The notes under the pieces are model-generated. The model was given only the letters and a program-made list of their open reading frames with translations. It ran no database searches and was not told the origin of the DNA. This document shows positions 22,501 to 31,890 of a stretch of 64,000 nt of DNA, in pieces. How positions within the stretch are numbered: the stretch's first letter is position 1; each line of letters opens with the position of its first letter. A program made the translations under genes and the position numbers. The stretch spans positions 17,425,329-17,489,328 of the forward strand of contig NC_085138.1 in assembly GCF_035046485.1 (NCBI RefSeq). The letters are read 5' to 3'. The DNA is from Aedes albopictus (Eukaryota; Arthropoda; Insecta; Diptera; Culicidae).

Positions 22501-22596
22501 CGTGACTTGGCGAGCATTGGGCGTGACCGAGGATGGAGAGCGGCAGCCACAAACCGAGTATTGTGGCGTACTATTGTTGATTATGTCTTGTCTTAA
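19594..22596 (+). CDS. RTE endonuclease/reverse transcriptase polyprotein, apparently intact
   Basis: Uninterrupted 1000-codon frame from just after the TAA at 19591 to the TAA at 22594; first in-frame ATG only at 19807, inside the endonuclease, so translation likely uses a non-AUG start upstream. The N-terminal AP-like endonuclease (about residues 30-265) shows TWNCRSL, ALQEVCW, IIGDLNAQVG and the terminal SDHYLV. A charged, coiled-coil-prone linker follows (NAARAVMLQQGTRQ). The reverse transcriptase (about 500-780) shows KAAGKDGIAAEL, QAGFIDGRSTTDQIF, motif A FIDFKAAYDSID, GLRQGDGLSCLLFN and the catalytic FADD (about residue 737). The C-terminus has GHETWTML, LRTIFGGVQ and RWAGHVARMP. All expected catalytic residues are present. 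It would nick chromosomal DNA and prime reverse transcription of its own RNA there. Dead relatives are at 3.0, 28.7, 31.6, 47.2, 51.1 and 54-56.8 kb. Confidence 0.92.
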   Translation, partial: KPIVTENQQQNNTNRDQRQRPQRTKRTCDWKLGTWNCRSLNFIGSTRILADLLKDRGFGIVALQEVCWTGSMVRTFRGNHTIYQSCGNTRELGTAFIVMGDMQRRVIGWWPIDERMCRLRIKGRFFNFSIINVHSPHSGSTDDDKDAFYAQLEREYDRCPSHDVKIIIGDLNAQVGQEEEFRPTIGKFSAHQQTNENGLRLIDFAASKNMAIRSTFFQHSLPYRYTWRSPQQTESQIDHVLIDGRHFSDIIDVRTYRGPNIDSDHYLVMVKLRPKLSVINNVRYRRPSRYNLERLKQPDVASAYAQNLEAALPDEGELDEAPLEDCWSTVKAAINDAAESTIGYVERNRRNEWFDEECRTVLEEKNAARAVMLQQGTRQNVERYKQKRKQQTRLFREKKRRLEEAECEEMELLCRSQETRKFYQKLNASRNGFVPRAEICRDKDGGLLTDGREVIERWKQHFDQHLNGVESVGTGAHGNGGNDDANAAEDGNESTPTLREVKDAIHQLKTNKAAGKDGIAAELIKMGPEKLATCLHRLIVRIWETEQLPEEWKEGVICPIHKKGDHLECENFRAITILNAAYKVLSQIIFRRLSPKTNEFVGNYQAGFIDGRSTTDQIFTVRQILQKCREYQVPTHHLFIDFKAAYDSIDRAELWRIMDENGFPGKLTRLIKATMDGVQNCVRVSGELSSSFVSRRGLRQGDGLSCLLFNIALEGVMRRAGLNSRGTIFTKSGQFVCFADDMDIIARTFGTVAELYTRLKREAAKVGLVVNASKTKYMLVGGTEHDRIRLGSNVTIDGDTFEVVEEFVYLGSLLTANNNVSREIRRRIISGSRAYYGLQKKLRSKKIHPRTKCTMYKTLIRPVILYGHETWTMLEEDLQALGVFERRVLRTIFGGVQENGVWRRRMNHELAALYGEPSIQKVAKAGRIRWAGHVARMPDNNPAKLVFATDPVGTRRRGAQRARWADQVERDLASIGRDRGWRAAATNRVLWRTIVDYVLS

Positions 22597-22650
22597 TGAT
22601 GTGGAACAAATAAATGTATGTATGTATGTATGTATGAAGGAAAAGGAAAA

Positions 22651-22740
22651 TCTATGAAGGAAAAGAACCTCTGAAGAATGCCTGGAGAAATTCCTGATAA
22701 AGCTATAATAAGTAAATGCTCAGGAAAGCCAATAAAAAAA
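22651..22740. repeat. Minisatellite resuming after the RTE insertion
   Basis: GAATGCCTGGAGAAATTCCTG-like text matching the tract left of 18420; shows that the RTE landed in minisatellite-type DNA. Confidence 0.6.
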
Positions 22741-23782
22741 TCCTTAAGAACGGTCAATGACAACAATTTAAACTCCGTACTGTCTTCGGCAAACTTGTAG
22801 AGTATTGTTCTAACTATATTTTAACGGTATTTTCGGTACCTTTTCGGTGCAATTTTCTGGATATTGGAGTACATTTTCATGAAAATGCTCGAAAAACGCA
22901 AAATCGATTTGATACACCTCTAAACCTTTACCAATTTGGCTCATTTTTGGACTTAAGACTTGTTTTTGCATGTGGATTGATAATTTGATGTGACACGGGT
23001 AGGTCAAAAAAGTGAACAAGTCTAATGGTCTAATGGACATTGCCATTGGTAGTTAAGATTCATAATATCTGCATGTATCTTCTGCTTTCCACATTTTCTT
23101 TAATTCAGGATGAGTTGTCAGTTTACCTATCAATATGAAACGTCTTCAAAGATTCGTTCGGCTAATGAATTCTGAACGAACAATCGAACGTAAATGATTG
23201 ACAATTCATCAATAATGAAATGTCAAACTTCGCAAGATTTTCGTTCCGTTTATCCATTAAACATTTTCTTTGGTGGTGCCCTAGATTCCTCACATCAGTG
23301 CAATGTCACGGAAGCCCAAGAAGCAACAGAAAAATAAATCTGTTTCGCTTCATCTACCCGTCAGGTTGGAACCGTAACAAGCTCAATCAGATCGAACTTC
23401 ATGCCGGCACCGGCAGCTCATTCCGTCATATCTCAGTTGCCGCAAAATTCTTTGATTTGGAATAGCGTAACAATTCAATTGAGATCAAGGTCGCTCGCTC
23501 TATTCAGGTCCTTGTATGTGAGTTTTGAGGGCGCGTCTGTCTGTTCATTCTTTGGCTCTAATCTCTTCTTTCTCAATGCGTTTTTGACATCGTGTGTAGA
23601 CGTCGCCGATCGGATGTATTTTAGTTATCGTCGGAAAATAGTCGTCATGCTTCATTGACGGAGCTGTTGATGGTTCGTTGGTTCGCTTCAATTGAGAACT
23701 AAAAAGAATATTTTCACATGGATAAAAGGTAAGACACTGATAATTATAAAAAAAAATGCCTTTGACATTCTACCTATGTTAA
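22741..23782. other. Unassigned sequence
   Basis: No gene recognised. Around 22780 a CTTCGGCAAACTTGTAG phrase resembles one in the long-inverted-repeat element at 52.4-53.9 kb, hinting at another old repeat. Confidence 0.4.
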
Positions 23783-24087
23783 TCTATCTATATATATAAA
23801 AATGAGTTTTAAGTCCCTTTGAGGCAACAAAACTCACGAATGGCTGAACCGATCAGGATGACTATTGCACGGTTCGGTTCGTATTCATGTTGGCTGTGTT
23901 TATATGTCCAAAAAGTTACGAAAAACAACTAGAAAAGTAAGAAAATTGATAAAGTACTGATTTTCGTGAGCTGGGAAGGAAATCAACACGATTGAAATAA
24001 AACCAATCTAGAGTGCGGTGACGTTATGACCTCAACAGTTGTCAAGCCACCACAGCTTGGCAAGACAAAGTTTGCCGGGACAGCTAG
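23783..24087 (+). mobile_element. Non-autonomous Helitron-like element
   Basis: Begins TCTATCTATATATATAAAAATG after an A and ends GTTTGCCGGGACAGCTAG before a T; a short GGCA...TGCC hairpin precedes the end. TC start, CTAG end, 3' hairpin and A/T insertion site are Helitron hallmarks, and this start/end wording is widespread in insect Helitrons. At 305 bp there is no Rep/helicase frame. A related end in inverse orientation is at about 35233. Confidence 0.7.
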
Positions 24088-25063
24088 TCAAATATAATTT
24101 TAATGAAATACTTTTACACTTTTGTACTTTCTTACGTATAAAATCGTCTGTTGAATCTCCTGTCAAGGTGACATTTGTACAAATGCGTCGCTGATATTGT
24201 GCTTCACTTTTCACTTTTAGTTGAACGAATGCATCGACATTTGCAGTCAAAAGTCAAACAACGCAATTGACGTTGAAGAATTAGCATTTTCCTCCAAAGT
24301 TCAAGACAGACCCAGGACGAATTGCGTTGAGCTTTTGCATAGGAAAATAATAAATCCATCCACGGCAGCTGCCAGAGAGTATGCTCTCTTTCCGTCGATA
24401 TGCAACTTTTCTAATAACAGGTAGGTACGACTCGTACAAGGCAAGCTGTGTCGATGCTCTACACGCCTTCAAGGTTCAACCATTTTTTTCTGCTGTTTCC
24501 GAGGAGAAAGTATAGCTCGTTCAAGGTAGACAATGAAGCAGCGAGCATAAATCCTTCCCAAGAAGTCACTCCTTCCTCTCAGCTAGCTTAGCGCTACTCT
24601 TCATGCCATCCGGTGTGGTGTCACATCCGCCATCCGAGACCTCTCCTCCGCTCAATTGATTCAATATCCGTTCGGCAGCAGCAGATTTGCTCTAGCTCGC
24701 TTGTGATGGGACTGGTGAATAAGGTATAAGGTGTATGGATGTGCAATTTTTGGAACGTAATAAAGTTTTTGGAAAGTTATTTATATTTAAAAGATTTGTT
24801 ATTACAGGCAATATTTGCCAAGAATTTCGCACAGGATTGCGCTAAATACTTAAGAAAACCCTGAGCTCGGGGCAAAGGTATTGCTACCCTTCAGGCCCTA
24901 TCAGGTGCACCAGAAGGTTCCTAACAGTAGGGCCTTCAACAGCCTCGGCCCTCACCGAAGACCCCTTTCCAAGCAGGAGCTCGGATCCAACTCAGTAAAT
25001 AGACTGACGCCAAGATGGCAACGCTACCAGGATGTTCTCTTTGCGGCCACTTAATCGCTTTAA
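24088..25063. other. Unassigned sequence with possible LINE leader
   Basis: No open frame of note. The GC-rich piece 24866-25045 (CTATCAGGTGCACC, GGAGCTCGGATCC, TTTGCGGCCACTTAATCG) reads like leader or tail sequence of a mosquito LINE, but I cannot assign it. Confidence 0.4.
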
Positions 25064-25407
25064 GGCGAAACTAGAAGCATTTCCTCACTTTTTGGTTTTT
25101 GATTTTTTATTAAATAACGAAGCCATATTTTCAAAATCGGTTTTCGTGCACATGTAGAGTATAGATCAAGGTATCTTCTGATTTTTTTTTGTGGTGGAAA
25201 ATGTTTTTCGTTTTGGCAGAAACCATTTTCGAACAAAATTTCACAAAAAAATGGTTTCTGCAAAAATGGAAAACATTTTCAAAAAAATTCAGAAGATACC
25301 TTGATCCATACTCTACATGTGCACGAAAACCGATTTTGAAAATATTGCTTCGTTATTTAATGAAAAATCAAAAACCGAAACAATGAGAAAATGCTTCCAG
25401 TTTCGCC
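25064..25407. mobile_element. Foldback MITE with TTAA duplication
   Basis: A 344-bp near-perfect palindrome: ends GGCGAAACTAGAAGCATTT and the inverse of GGCGAAACTGGAAGCATTT, flanked by TTAA on both sides (25060-25063, 25408-25411). The arms run almost to the centre (AGATACCTTGATC inverted near 25171 and 25293). TTAA duplication suggests mobilisation by a piggyBac-like transposase; this is inference. Confidence 0.75.
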
Positions 25408-25499
25408 TTAAGGGTCACTGATCATTTTGACAGATAACGCGTCTCAGCCTTACTGTCAGAAATCAAATTGTCAAACCGTGTAATAAAAAAATGCAATTG

Positions 25500-27085
25500 C
25501 CTACACTGATCACCGCTTGCTACTCCGGCCTCCGGTTGTTCACAACCATCATCTCAGTTTTGTGATAAGCCAACTCCAATTTCCTGGACCTCAACCACGC
25601 CTCCACCACCTTCGAGCGTAATGTCGTCAGCAAGGCCGACAATGTCCATTTCCACCGGGAACTCTAACCTCAACAGCACGTCGTACATGACAATCCATAA
25701 CACTGGACCCAGGATGGAACCATGCGGGACTCCTGAGGTTATATGAAAGTACTTACGACCCATCTCTATGTCGTAAGCTAGTACTTGAATCTGGAAGTTA
25801 CTTCCAAGAATCTTGTCTGCATAGCAGACTAGACCACCTCGGGAGCCTCTACAATAGCTACATTTATGTCCAGGTTCGGAACTCCGTCCGGACCTGGGGC
25901 CTTACCTACGCGAAGGGACTTTGCTATCCCCGCAAGTTTAACATCGGTGACCCTCTCCTCATCGTCAGTCCCAGTCCCCGGCTGTCCTACGAAAGGAGGC
26001 TAAGGACTAGGATCATGACGCGGAAAAAGCCCCTCGATGAGCTCCTCCAACATCTCTGGAGGTTGCTCTGTAGGAGCCATTACACCTCTCGTCTTGGTCA
26101 TCATGATCCTCTAGGCATCACCCCACGGATTCGCATTGGCACTCTGACAGAGACCCTCGAGGCCTTTATGCTTGCCTTTATCTCGGTCTTCAGCGCGGCT
26201 TTTGTAGCGGCGACCACCACCCGCCGTTCGTTTCGCTCTTCCTCTGATTGTGCTCGCTGCATCCGCCGCCTAGCCCGTAAGCAGGCGCGGTGCAGATCCG
26301 CAATCGCGTCTGTCCACCAGTATGCCGGTGGCCTCCCATTTCTAGGGTGGACTCGCATAGGCATGGTTGCATCAAACACACGTGAGAGCACCGCTACCAG
26401 CTCGTCGCCGTCTAAACCGAATAAGTTTCGCTCACGGCGGAGCGCCTCCCTAAATACCCCTTCATCGAAGTATGATGTCTTCCACCTGCGAGGGCTTGGC
26501 CTTGGCCTAGCCGCCTCTTCTTCTATCCACCGTCTGCTATTGTAGTCGATACTGTAGCGAACCGCCAGGTGGTCGCTGTGAGTGTAGCCATCATCTACTC
26601 TCCAGTTCGAACTACTTGTTAAGCCAGGACTATAAAAGCTCACGTCAATAATTGACTCCGCTCTGTTTCGACTATAGGTACTCTTTGTACTGACATTGGT
26701 CAAGTCGACATCTATAATGGCCAGTGTTTCTAGCAGGATCTGACCCCGCTGGTTCGTGAAACGGCTTCCCCATTCCACGGCCCAGGCATTAAAGTCACCT
26801 ATTATTATCACCGGCCTTCGTCCTGTTAGCACGGTCGTTATGCGGTCCAGCATTTGCGTGAACTGCTCGATCGGCTACCGCGGAGGCGCATAACAGCTAC
26901 AGAAGAATACCCCGTTTACTTTGGCGACCACGAAGCCCTCATAGGTAGTAGACACCAACTCCTGGGCGGGGTATTTACCCGTCGTCCATATTGCCGCCAT
27001 TTTTCAGGATCCATCCGCGACCCAGTTGCCGTTGCCGGCGGGTACTCGGTATGGGTCCGCTCTGATGGCGATATCCGTCTCCCAC
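25500..27085 (-). pseudogene. R1-clade LINE ORF2 remnant (endonuclease and RT)
   Basis: Minus-strand remnant of an R1-type endonuclease/RT. An N-terminal endonuclease part read across a stop gives NWVADGS, TYEGFVVAKVNGVFF and CSCYAPPR, then an open frame 26853-26101 with IIGDFNAWAVEWGS, STYSRNRAESIIDVSF and HSDHLAVRYS. The RT start gives KSLRVGKAPGPDGVPN (about 25880-25930), and after a deletion GVPHGSILGPVLW and LADDITLEG (25763-25554). Most of the RT palm between these is missing, so it is dead. The order endonuclease-RT and these motifs place it in the R1 group of mosquito LINEs. Confidence 0.8.
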
Positions 27086-28557
27086 AGATCATGCAGATGG
27101 GTGGACTCGTGCAGCTTTGGGCCTTATGACCTTCAGCGCCGCATCGCTTACACAGTTTGCGCCTGTCGGGGCCTTTGCAGTCCCACGACTTGTATCCTGG
27201 TTCCAGATACCTGAAGCAAACCTCTGGTGGCTCGTGGAATGTCAGGTTACATACACACCAACCTACCTTTATGTTCCCTTTCTTAACGGACTTTTCGACG
27301 TCCGCCACAGGTAGCTGAACCAAAGCTATCGGTGTCCCTGCTGGCCCTTTCCGTAGCATAACGGCTGCGGTGGCCACATGCACATCGCACTGTTGCCGCA
27401 GTGCCGTGACGAGGTCTTCCACTTCGGTGATCTCATCAAAGTCCTTAACCTTCAGAGTCGCCTCATGTGTAAGAGCCCTCACCTGCTCACCCTCACCAAG
27501 GACCTCTTCTGCCAGCCTCTTGTAGGCGGCGCCCTTGTGTTCCTTCTCGCGCTTCAGCTCCAGGATCATCTCGCCCGTACGAGTACGTCTAATATTGCGT
27601 ACGACGGCTCTAAGACCCTCAAGCTTGGCGTCGCATCGCATCGTCTTCAGAACGTCCGAGTATTTGGACTGTTCCGTCTTGATGACGATCGCGTCGCCTT
27701 TCTCACGCTTGGCACCTGCCCTGCTACGCCTTGGCTCTGCGTCTTGCACTACTACCGGCGGATTCACCTTCTTCTTCCTCTTCCGCTCTACCTTCGTCCA
27801 AGGGGGGTCCCCCCTTGGATCACCCTGCTCTCTGGCTGCTGAGGGCCCGCCAGCGGTCGCAACCCCTTGTTCCCATCGTTCCGGGACGGGCCAGCCTTTT
27901 CAGGCCCACCCTTCCCAGCTTTCCGGGAACCCTGGCTGGGGTCCGACCTTCTGGCATTGTTACCGACTTTCTGGGTAATTATTCGCCTGACTTTGCGGGC
28001 ACCGCCAGGCACTTCCTCGCCTGACGGCTGTCTCGCCCACTTCTGAGAGTACTTGCCCCGTTTGTCGCGAGCAGTCGCTTCCGCCTATTTCGGACTTCCT
28101 GCGAAGGAGAAGGCCTCCGTTTGAGTAAACTTCGGCACTTTCTCCTTTGCAGGCTCCGCTGCAGCAGCAGTCAGTAACGCAAGTCCGCGTGCTCCTGCTT
28201 GGCCTCGTCAATCGACACCCTAAGTCGAAGCAAGGCCGTTTTCAGGTCCTTGCTTATATTCGACTTAGTGGACGCAAAGCCGATGATTTTGCCAAGCTGC
28301 TGCTCAGCCACCTCTATTGCGGACCGTCCTTTGTTTTCTTGGTTGACGGCCCTCAGCAACCACGTTCCGTCCATAACCTCCACCGGCTGGCTTGCCGGGA
28401 AGTGGACCGGAGCTCCCACGCTTGAGCTGCGTACGCAGCTCCCAGTGCCTACCTCCTCGCTCCTCCTTGTCGGAGACCTCATCAACCCGCTTCTTGCGAA
28501 GGGGTTGATCGCACCACTACTTCCACCTATGTTTTGATTTTTATTTGTTTTATTCAT
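27085..28557 (-). pseudogene. R1-clade LINE ORF1 (gag-like, CCHC zinc knuckles), frameshifted
   Basis: Minus strand starting MNKTNKNQNIGGSSGAINPF at 28557 and continuing through at least three frames (28557-28171, about 28170-28013, 28012-27788, 27767-27085). The last part contains two CCHC-type knuckles (CFRYLEPGYKSWDC and CKRCGAEGHKAQSC) and the start of a third (CMICG), the usual RNA-binding end of R1-type ORF1. At about 27085 the third knuckle runs straight into endonuclease sequence in another frame, so the ORF1 end and ORF2 start have been deleted. The ORF1 protein would bind element RNA; this copy cannot make it. Confidence 0.8.
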
Positions 28558-28559
28558 GA

Positions 28560-28708
28560 TTACATTCCACGAGTCGCACGGGAAAGAATGTCCACCACGC
28601 CAGGGCCCTGCATTAACGTCGGAAAGTCGCCTCTGTTTGGGCACATCTGCGCATAGCCATTCTGAACGTGTCAGGGCTAGCCTCGTTGGCCGCCTTTATG
28701 GCTACCGT
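28560..28708 (-). pseudogene. Second R1-type RT fragment, part 1
   Basis: Minus strand reads ISTVAIKAANEASPDTFRMA, which directly follows ARGPYG on the other side of the RTE insertion (part 2). Belongs to the N-terminal RT region of a different R1-type copy adjoining the 5' end of the previous element. Confidence 0.55.
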
Positions 28709-28721
28709 CGAGATACCGTAC

Positions 28722-30283
28722 TGCTATCCCAGATCATCTTCCGTCGTCTTTCACCTAAAGTAAATGAGTTCGTGGGAAGTTACCAAGCCGGTTTCATCGA
28801 CGGCCGGTCGACAACGGACCAGATCTTCACCGTACGGCAAATCCTCCAGAAATGCCGTGAATACCAGATCCCAACGCATCACCTGTTCATCGACTTCAAA
28901 GCGGTATACGACAGTATCGACCGCACAGAGCTATGGAAAATTATGGACGAGAACAGCTTTCCCGGGAAGCTGACTAGACTGATAAGAGCAACGATGGACG
29001 GTGTGCAGAACAGCGTAAGGATTTCGGGTGAACTATCCAGTTCATTCGATTCTCGACGGGGACTACGACAAGGTGATGGACTTTCCTGCCTACTATTCAA
29101 CATCGCCCTGGAAGGTGTTATGCGACGAGCCGGGCTCAACAGCCGGGGTACGATCTTCACGAAATCCAGCCAATTTGTCTGTTTTGCGGATGACATGGAT
29201 ATTATTGCTAGAACATTTGGAACGGTGGCAGAACAGTACACCCGCCTGAAACGTGAAGCAGCAAAGGTCGGACTGGTGGTGAATGCGGCTAAGACAAAGT
29301 ACATGCTGGTAGTTGGAACTGAGCGAGACAGGACAAGCCTTGGCAGCAATGTTACGATAGACGGGGATACTTTCGAGGTGGTAGAAGAATTCGTCTATCT
29401 CGGTTCCTTGCTAACGGCTGACAATAACGTGAGCCGTGAAATTCGAAGGCGCATCATCAGTGGAAGTCGTGCCTACTTCTTCTTCTTCTTCTTCTTTGTG
29501 GCTCGACGTCCCCACTGGGACTTGGCCTGCCTCGCTTCAACTTAGTGTTCTTTGAGCATTTCCACAGTTATTAATTGAAGGACATTCTTTGCCTGCCATT
29601 GCATGAATTTGTATATTGTGAGGCAAGGACAATGATACACTATGCCCAGGGAGTCGAGAAAATTTTCCCGACTGGAACGGGAATCGAACCCGCCATCTCC
29701 GGATTGGCGATCCATAGCCTTAACCACTAGGCTAACTGGAGACCCCACGTGCCTACTATGGGCTCCAGAAGAAACTGCGGTCAAAAAGATTCATACCCGC
29801 ACCAAATGTACCATGTACAAGACGTTAATAAGACCGGTACGGTGGTTCTCTACGGACACGAGACATGGACGATGCTCGAGGAAAACCTGCAAGCACTCGG
29901 AGTTTTCGAGCGACGGGTGCTAAGGACGATCCTCGGCGGCGTGCAGGAGAACGGTGTGTGGCGGAGAAGGATGAACCACGAGCTCGCTGCACTTTACGGC
30001 GAACCCAGCATCCAGAAAGTGGCCAAAGCCGGAGGGATGCGATGGGCAGGGCATGTTGCAAGGATGCCGGACAACAACCCTGCAAAGTTGGTGTTTGCTA
30101 ACCATCCGGTTGGTACAAGAAGGCGTGGAGCGCAGAGAGCACAATGGGCGGACTAGGTGGAGCGTGATCTGGCGAGTGTTGGGCGTGACCGACGTTGGAG
30201 AGCTGCAGCTGCAAATCGAGTATTATGGCGGCAAATTGTTGATTCAGTATTATCATGAATTTGATGTTAACTAAATAAATAAA
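28722..30283 (+). pseudogene. 5'-truncated RTE family 1 copy
   Basis: Begins inside the RT region (LSQIIFRRLSPKVNEFV) and ends after the stop with an AAAT-rich tail. It is flanked by the 13-bp duplication CGAGATACCGTAC (28709-28721 and 30284-30296), showing insertion into an R1-type fragment. It keeps FIDFKAVYDSID, GLRQGDGLSCLLF and FADDMDII. The frame is broken by a SINE at 29478-29747, a frameshift and a premature TAG near 30154. 5' truncation is the normal fate of LINE copies. Confidence 0.88.
29478..29747 (-). mobile_element. Feilai-type SINE (copy 1)
   Basis: On the minus strand: tRNA-like head with A-box TAGCCTAGTGGTTAAGG and B-box GGGTTCGATTCCCG, a tRNA-unrelated body, and a GAA-triplet tail. 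Ten-bp duplication CGTGCCTACT on both sides (29468-29477, 29748-29757) shows insertion into the RTE copy. This three-part structure matches Feilai of Ae. aegypti. Confidence 0.88.
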
Positions 30284-30296
30284 CGAGATACCGTAC

Positions 30297-30480
30297 GGAC
30301 CACGAGCCTTGTACAACTTAAGCGACTTCGGTATTGCGATGAGCTCGTCGTTCGTGACCGTGACTCGCTTTGGCCGATTTGATCATATGAGACGGTAGTC
30401 TATGGTCTTGTATCGTGACGCGGTAACAACGTTTCCACGATATTCTTCAGCATCTCGGGGAAGCGTTCTGGGGGTACTGA
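30297..30480 (-). pseudogene. Second R1-type RT fragment, part 2
   Basis: Minus strand reads VTVTNDELIAIPKSLKLYKA then RGPYG, the decayed form of the KAPGPDG region of R1-type RT. It continues from 28708 once the RTE insertion is removed. Confidence 0.6.
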
Positions 30481-30493
30481 CGTTTAGCTATGA

Positions 30494-30515
30494 ACATAAT
30501 ATGTACATATTATGT
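30494..30515. repeat. Perfect 22-bp palindrome
   Basis: ACATAATATGT followed by its own inverse ACATATTATGT, without spacer, next to further ATGTACAT words. Confidence 0.85.
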
Positions 30516-30559
30516 ACAGATATATGTACATGAGACAAAGTACAAAGAAGCAGAAAAAG

Positions 30560-30638
30560 GACGAGTCAGGGATTGAACCCAGTACTTCTGCTTGTGAATC
30601 AAGAGCGATAGCCACTAGATCATTAGGCCCGTCCCACT
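30560..30638 (-). ncRNA. tRNA-like Pol III unit
   Basis: Minus strand: a 5' GGACGGG pairs fully with CTCGTCC at the 3' end (one G-U), an A-box-like TGATCTAGTGGCTAT, a T-arm box GGGTTCAATCCC, and a TTTTT terminator immediately after. The anticodon stem is imperfect, so a tRNA-derived element or pseudogene is more likely than a working tRNA. Confidence 0.55.
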
Positions 30639-30639
30639 T

Positions 30640-31635
30640 TTCAGTTGAAATGATACTGTGGGAAAAAAAACAATATGGGAAGATTACCTGTTCGACATTT
30701 TGTTCAACTCTAATTGATAACTGCACCACCATCTCCCCTAGTAGTGGTGGTACCGTTGATGTTGGACGGTGAAGAAGCTGGATAACCTGCCACCGCACCG
30801 TCGGATCGATGAACTTGACTGTTTTATTATTAACTCATGCACTCATTTATAATTCATTCGAATCTGGTGCCAGCTGTAGGACCCCACCCCCTCACGATGA
30901 GCTTTCCCGAACGAGCGAGGGTGTGGTTCGTCCGCTCGTTCGTTCGCTTCATTCGATGCCACATCTTTTCGTGTGTTATTGAAAAAGTCCTGAAAAATGT
31001 GGAAAACGAGTTTTTTTTTCGTTCAGCTCGTGCCAACTCGAAGCAATGCAGACAGTATAAATCATATGATTTAAAGCTGCTACACAGGAGTGCGAAGGAG
31101 GAGGGAGGCAGAGCCCGAGCCAAAAGAGCACGACCGATTAATGGAATTCAGATCTCGTGCGAGGATTTTAATGAATAATAAATCCACCTTGACACTAATA
31201 GTATTCCTCGGGAGGGAGTTCGCTTCGGCGGCGCTTGCTGCTCGCTTTTAGCCGTATTTATGCATGAATGCCACCAGGAGAATGAAGGTGTAGCAAGTTT
31301 TTGGACTGATTTTCCGGTATTTTCCGACAGGCGAGCCAAAAGTTGTTCCGCCGCTTCGAGGGGCACTTTGTCATGGCCGGTCCATTGAATCTTTGCATGT
31401 ACCTAGCTACCTGCCTACGCTGGGATAGGTGACGATGAGCGGGGGTCGTATTTTGTTCGTTTCTCTGGGGACCGATCGTAGCAAATGAAGTGGAACTACT
31501 TGAAGCTAATCATATGGAATGGTTGAAGACTTTTAACTTTTAAATGGGCTCGAAATGCGGAGGGTGAATTTTAAAAAGTTGTTTGGATATCTTAATAATT
31601 ACCTACGCACAGCATATCGGGTAGAATCCCCGAAT
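30640..31635. other. Unassigned sequence
   Basis: No recognised gene. Open frames at 30837-31178 (plus) and its antisense have skewed composition and no motif. Possible host intergenic or untranslated DNA. Confidence 0.4.
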
Positions 31636-31890
31636 TAGGGGGGCTGCCTTCAACAACGCAGCTGAGAGCACTGTTGTGTACGTGGCATAAAATCGACCAA
31701 ACGATTGCTGAAGAGTGCAGAGTGGTTTTGGAGAAGGAGAACGCAGCGCGGGCGGTGATGCTGCAGCATGGAACCCGGCAGAATGCAATACGATATAAAA
31801 GCAAATCGGCCGAAGCCATTTCGCCGTTTTTTGGGCTCATAAGGCACGAAGGCACGAGGAAATGGAAATGTTTTGTCGTTTCTGATGGTA
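31636..31890 (+). pseudogene. RTE family 1 linker fragment
   Basis: Matches the linker between endonuclease and RT of the intact element: NNAAESTVVYV, then EECRVVLEKENAARAVMLQ and GTRQNA, followed by decayed EEMEMFCR. Frameshifts and an internal stop make it non-functional. Confidence 0.75.

Larger units (their letters stand above)
19242..22632 (+). mobile_element. Full-length RTE-clade LINE (family 1)
   Basis: A 3391-bp element bracketed by the 18-bp direct repeat TATGAAGGAAAAGGAAAA (19224-19241 and 22633-22650; the first TATG of the right copy is ambiguous with the tail). Layout: ~350-bp 5' region, one long endonuclease/RT frame, a very short 3' UTR and a TATG tetranucleotide tail. A single APE/RT frame, about 3.3 kb length and a microsatellite tail instead of poly(A) are hallmarks of the RTE clade. 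The long, almost perfect duplication and open frame suggest a recent insertion. JAM1 is a described RTE of Ae. aegypti; whether this is the same family cannot be told here. Confidence 0.9.

Noticed and set aside
19747..22552. Antisense frames of 120-157 codons across the RTE
   Set aside because: Shadows of a GC-richer coding strand; they recur antisense to every RTE copy.
26015..26545. 176-codon plus-strand frame
   Set aside because: Antisense of the R1-type endonuclease, which shows the real motifs on the minus strand.
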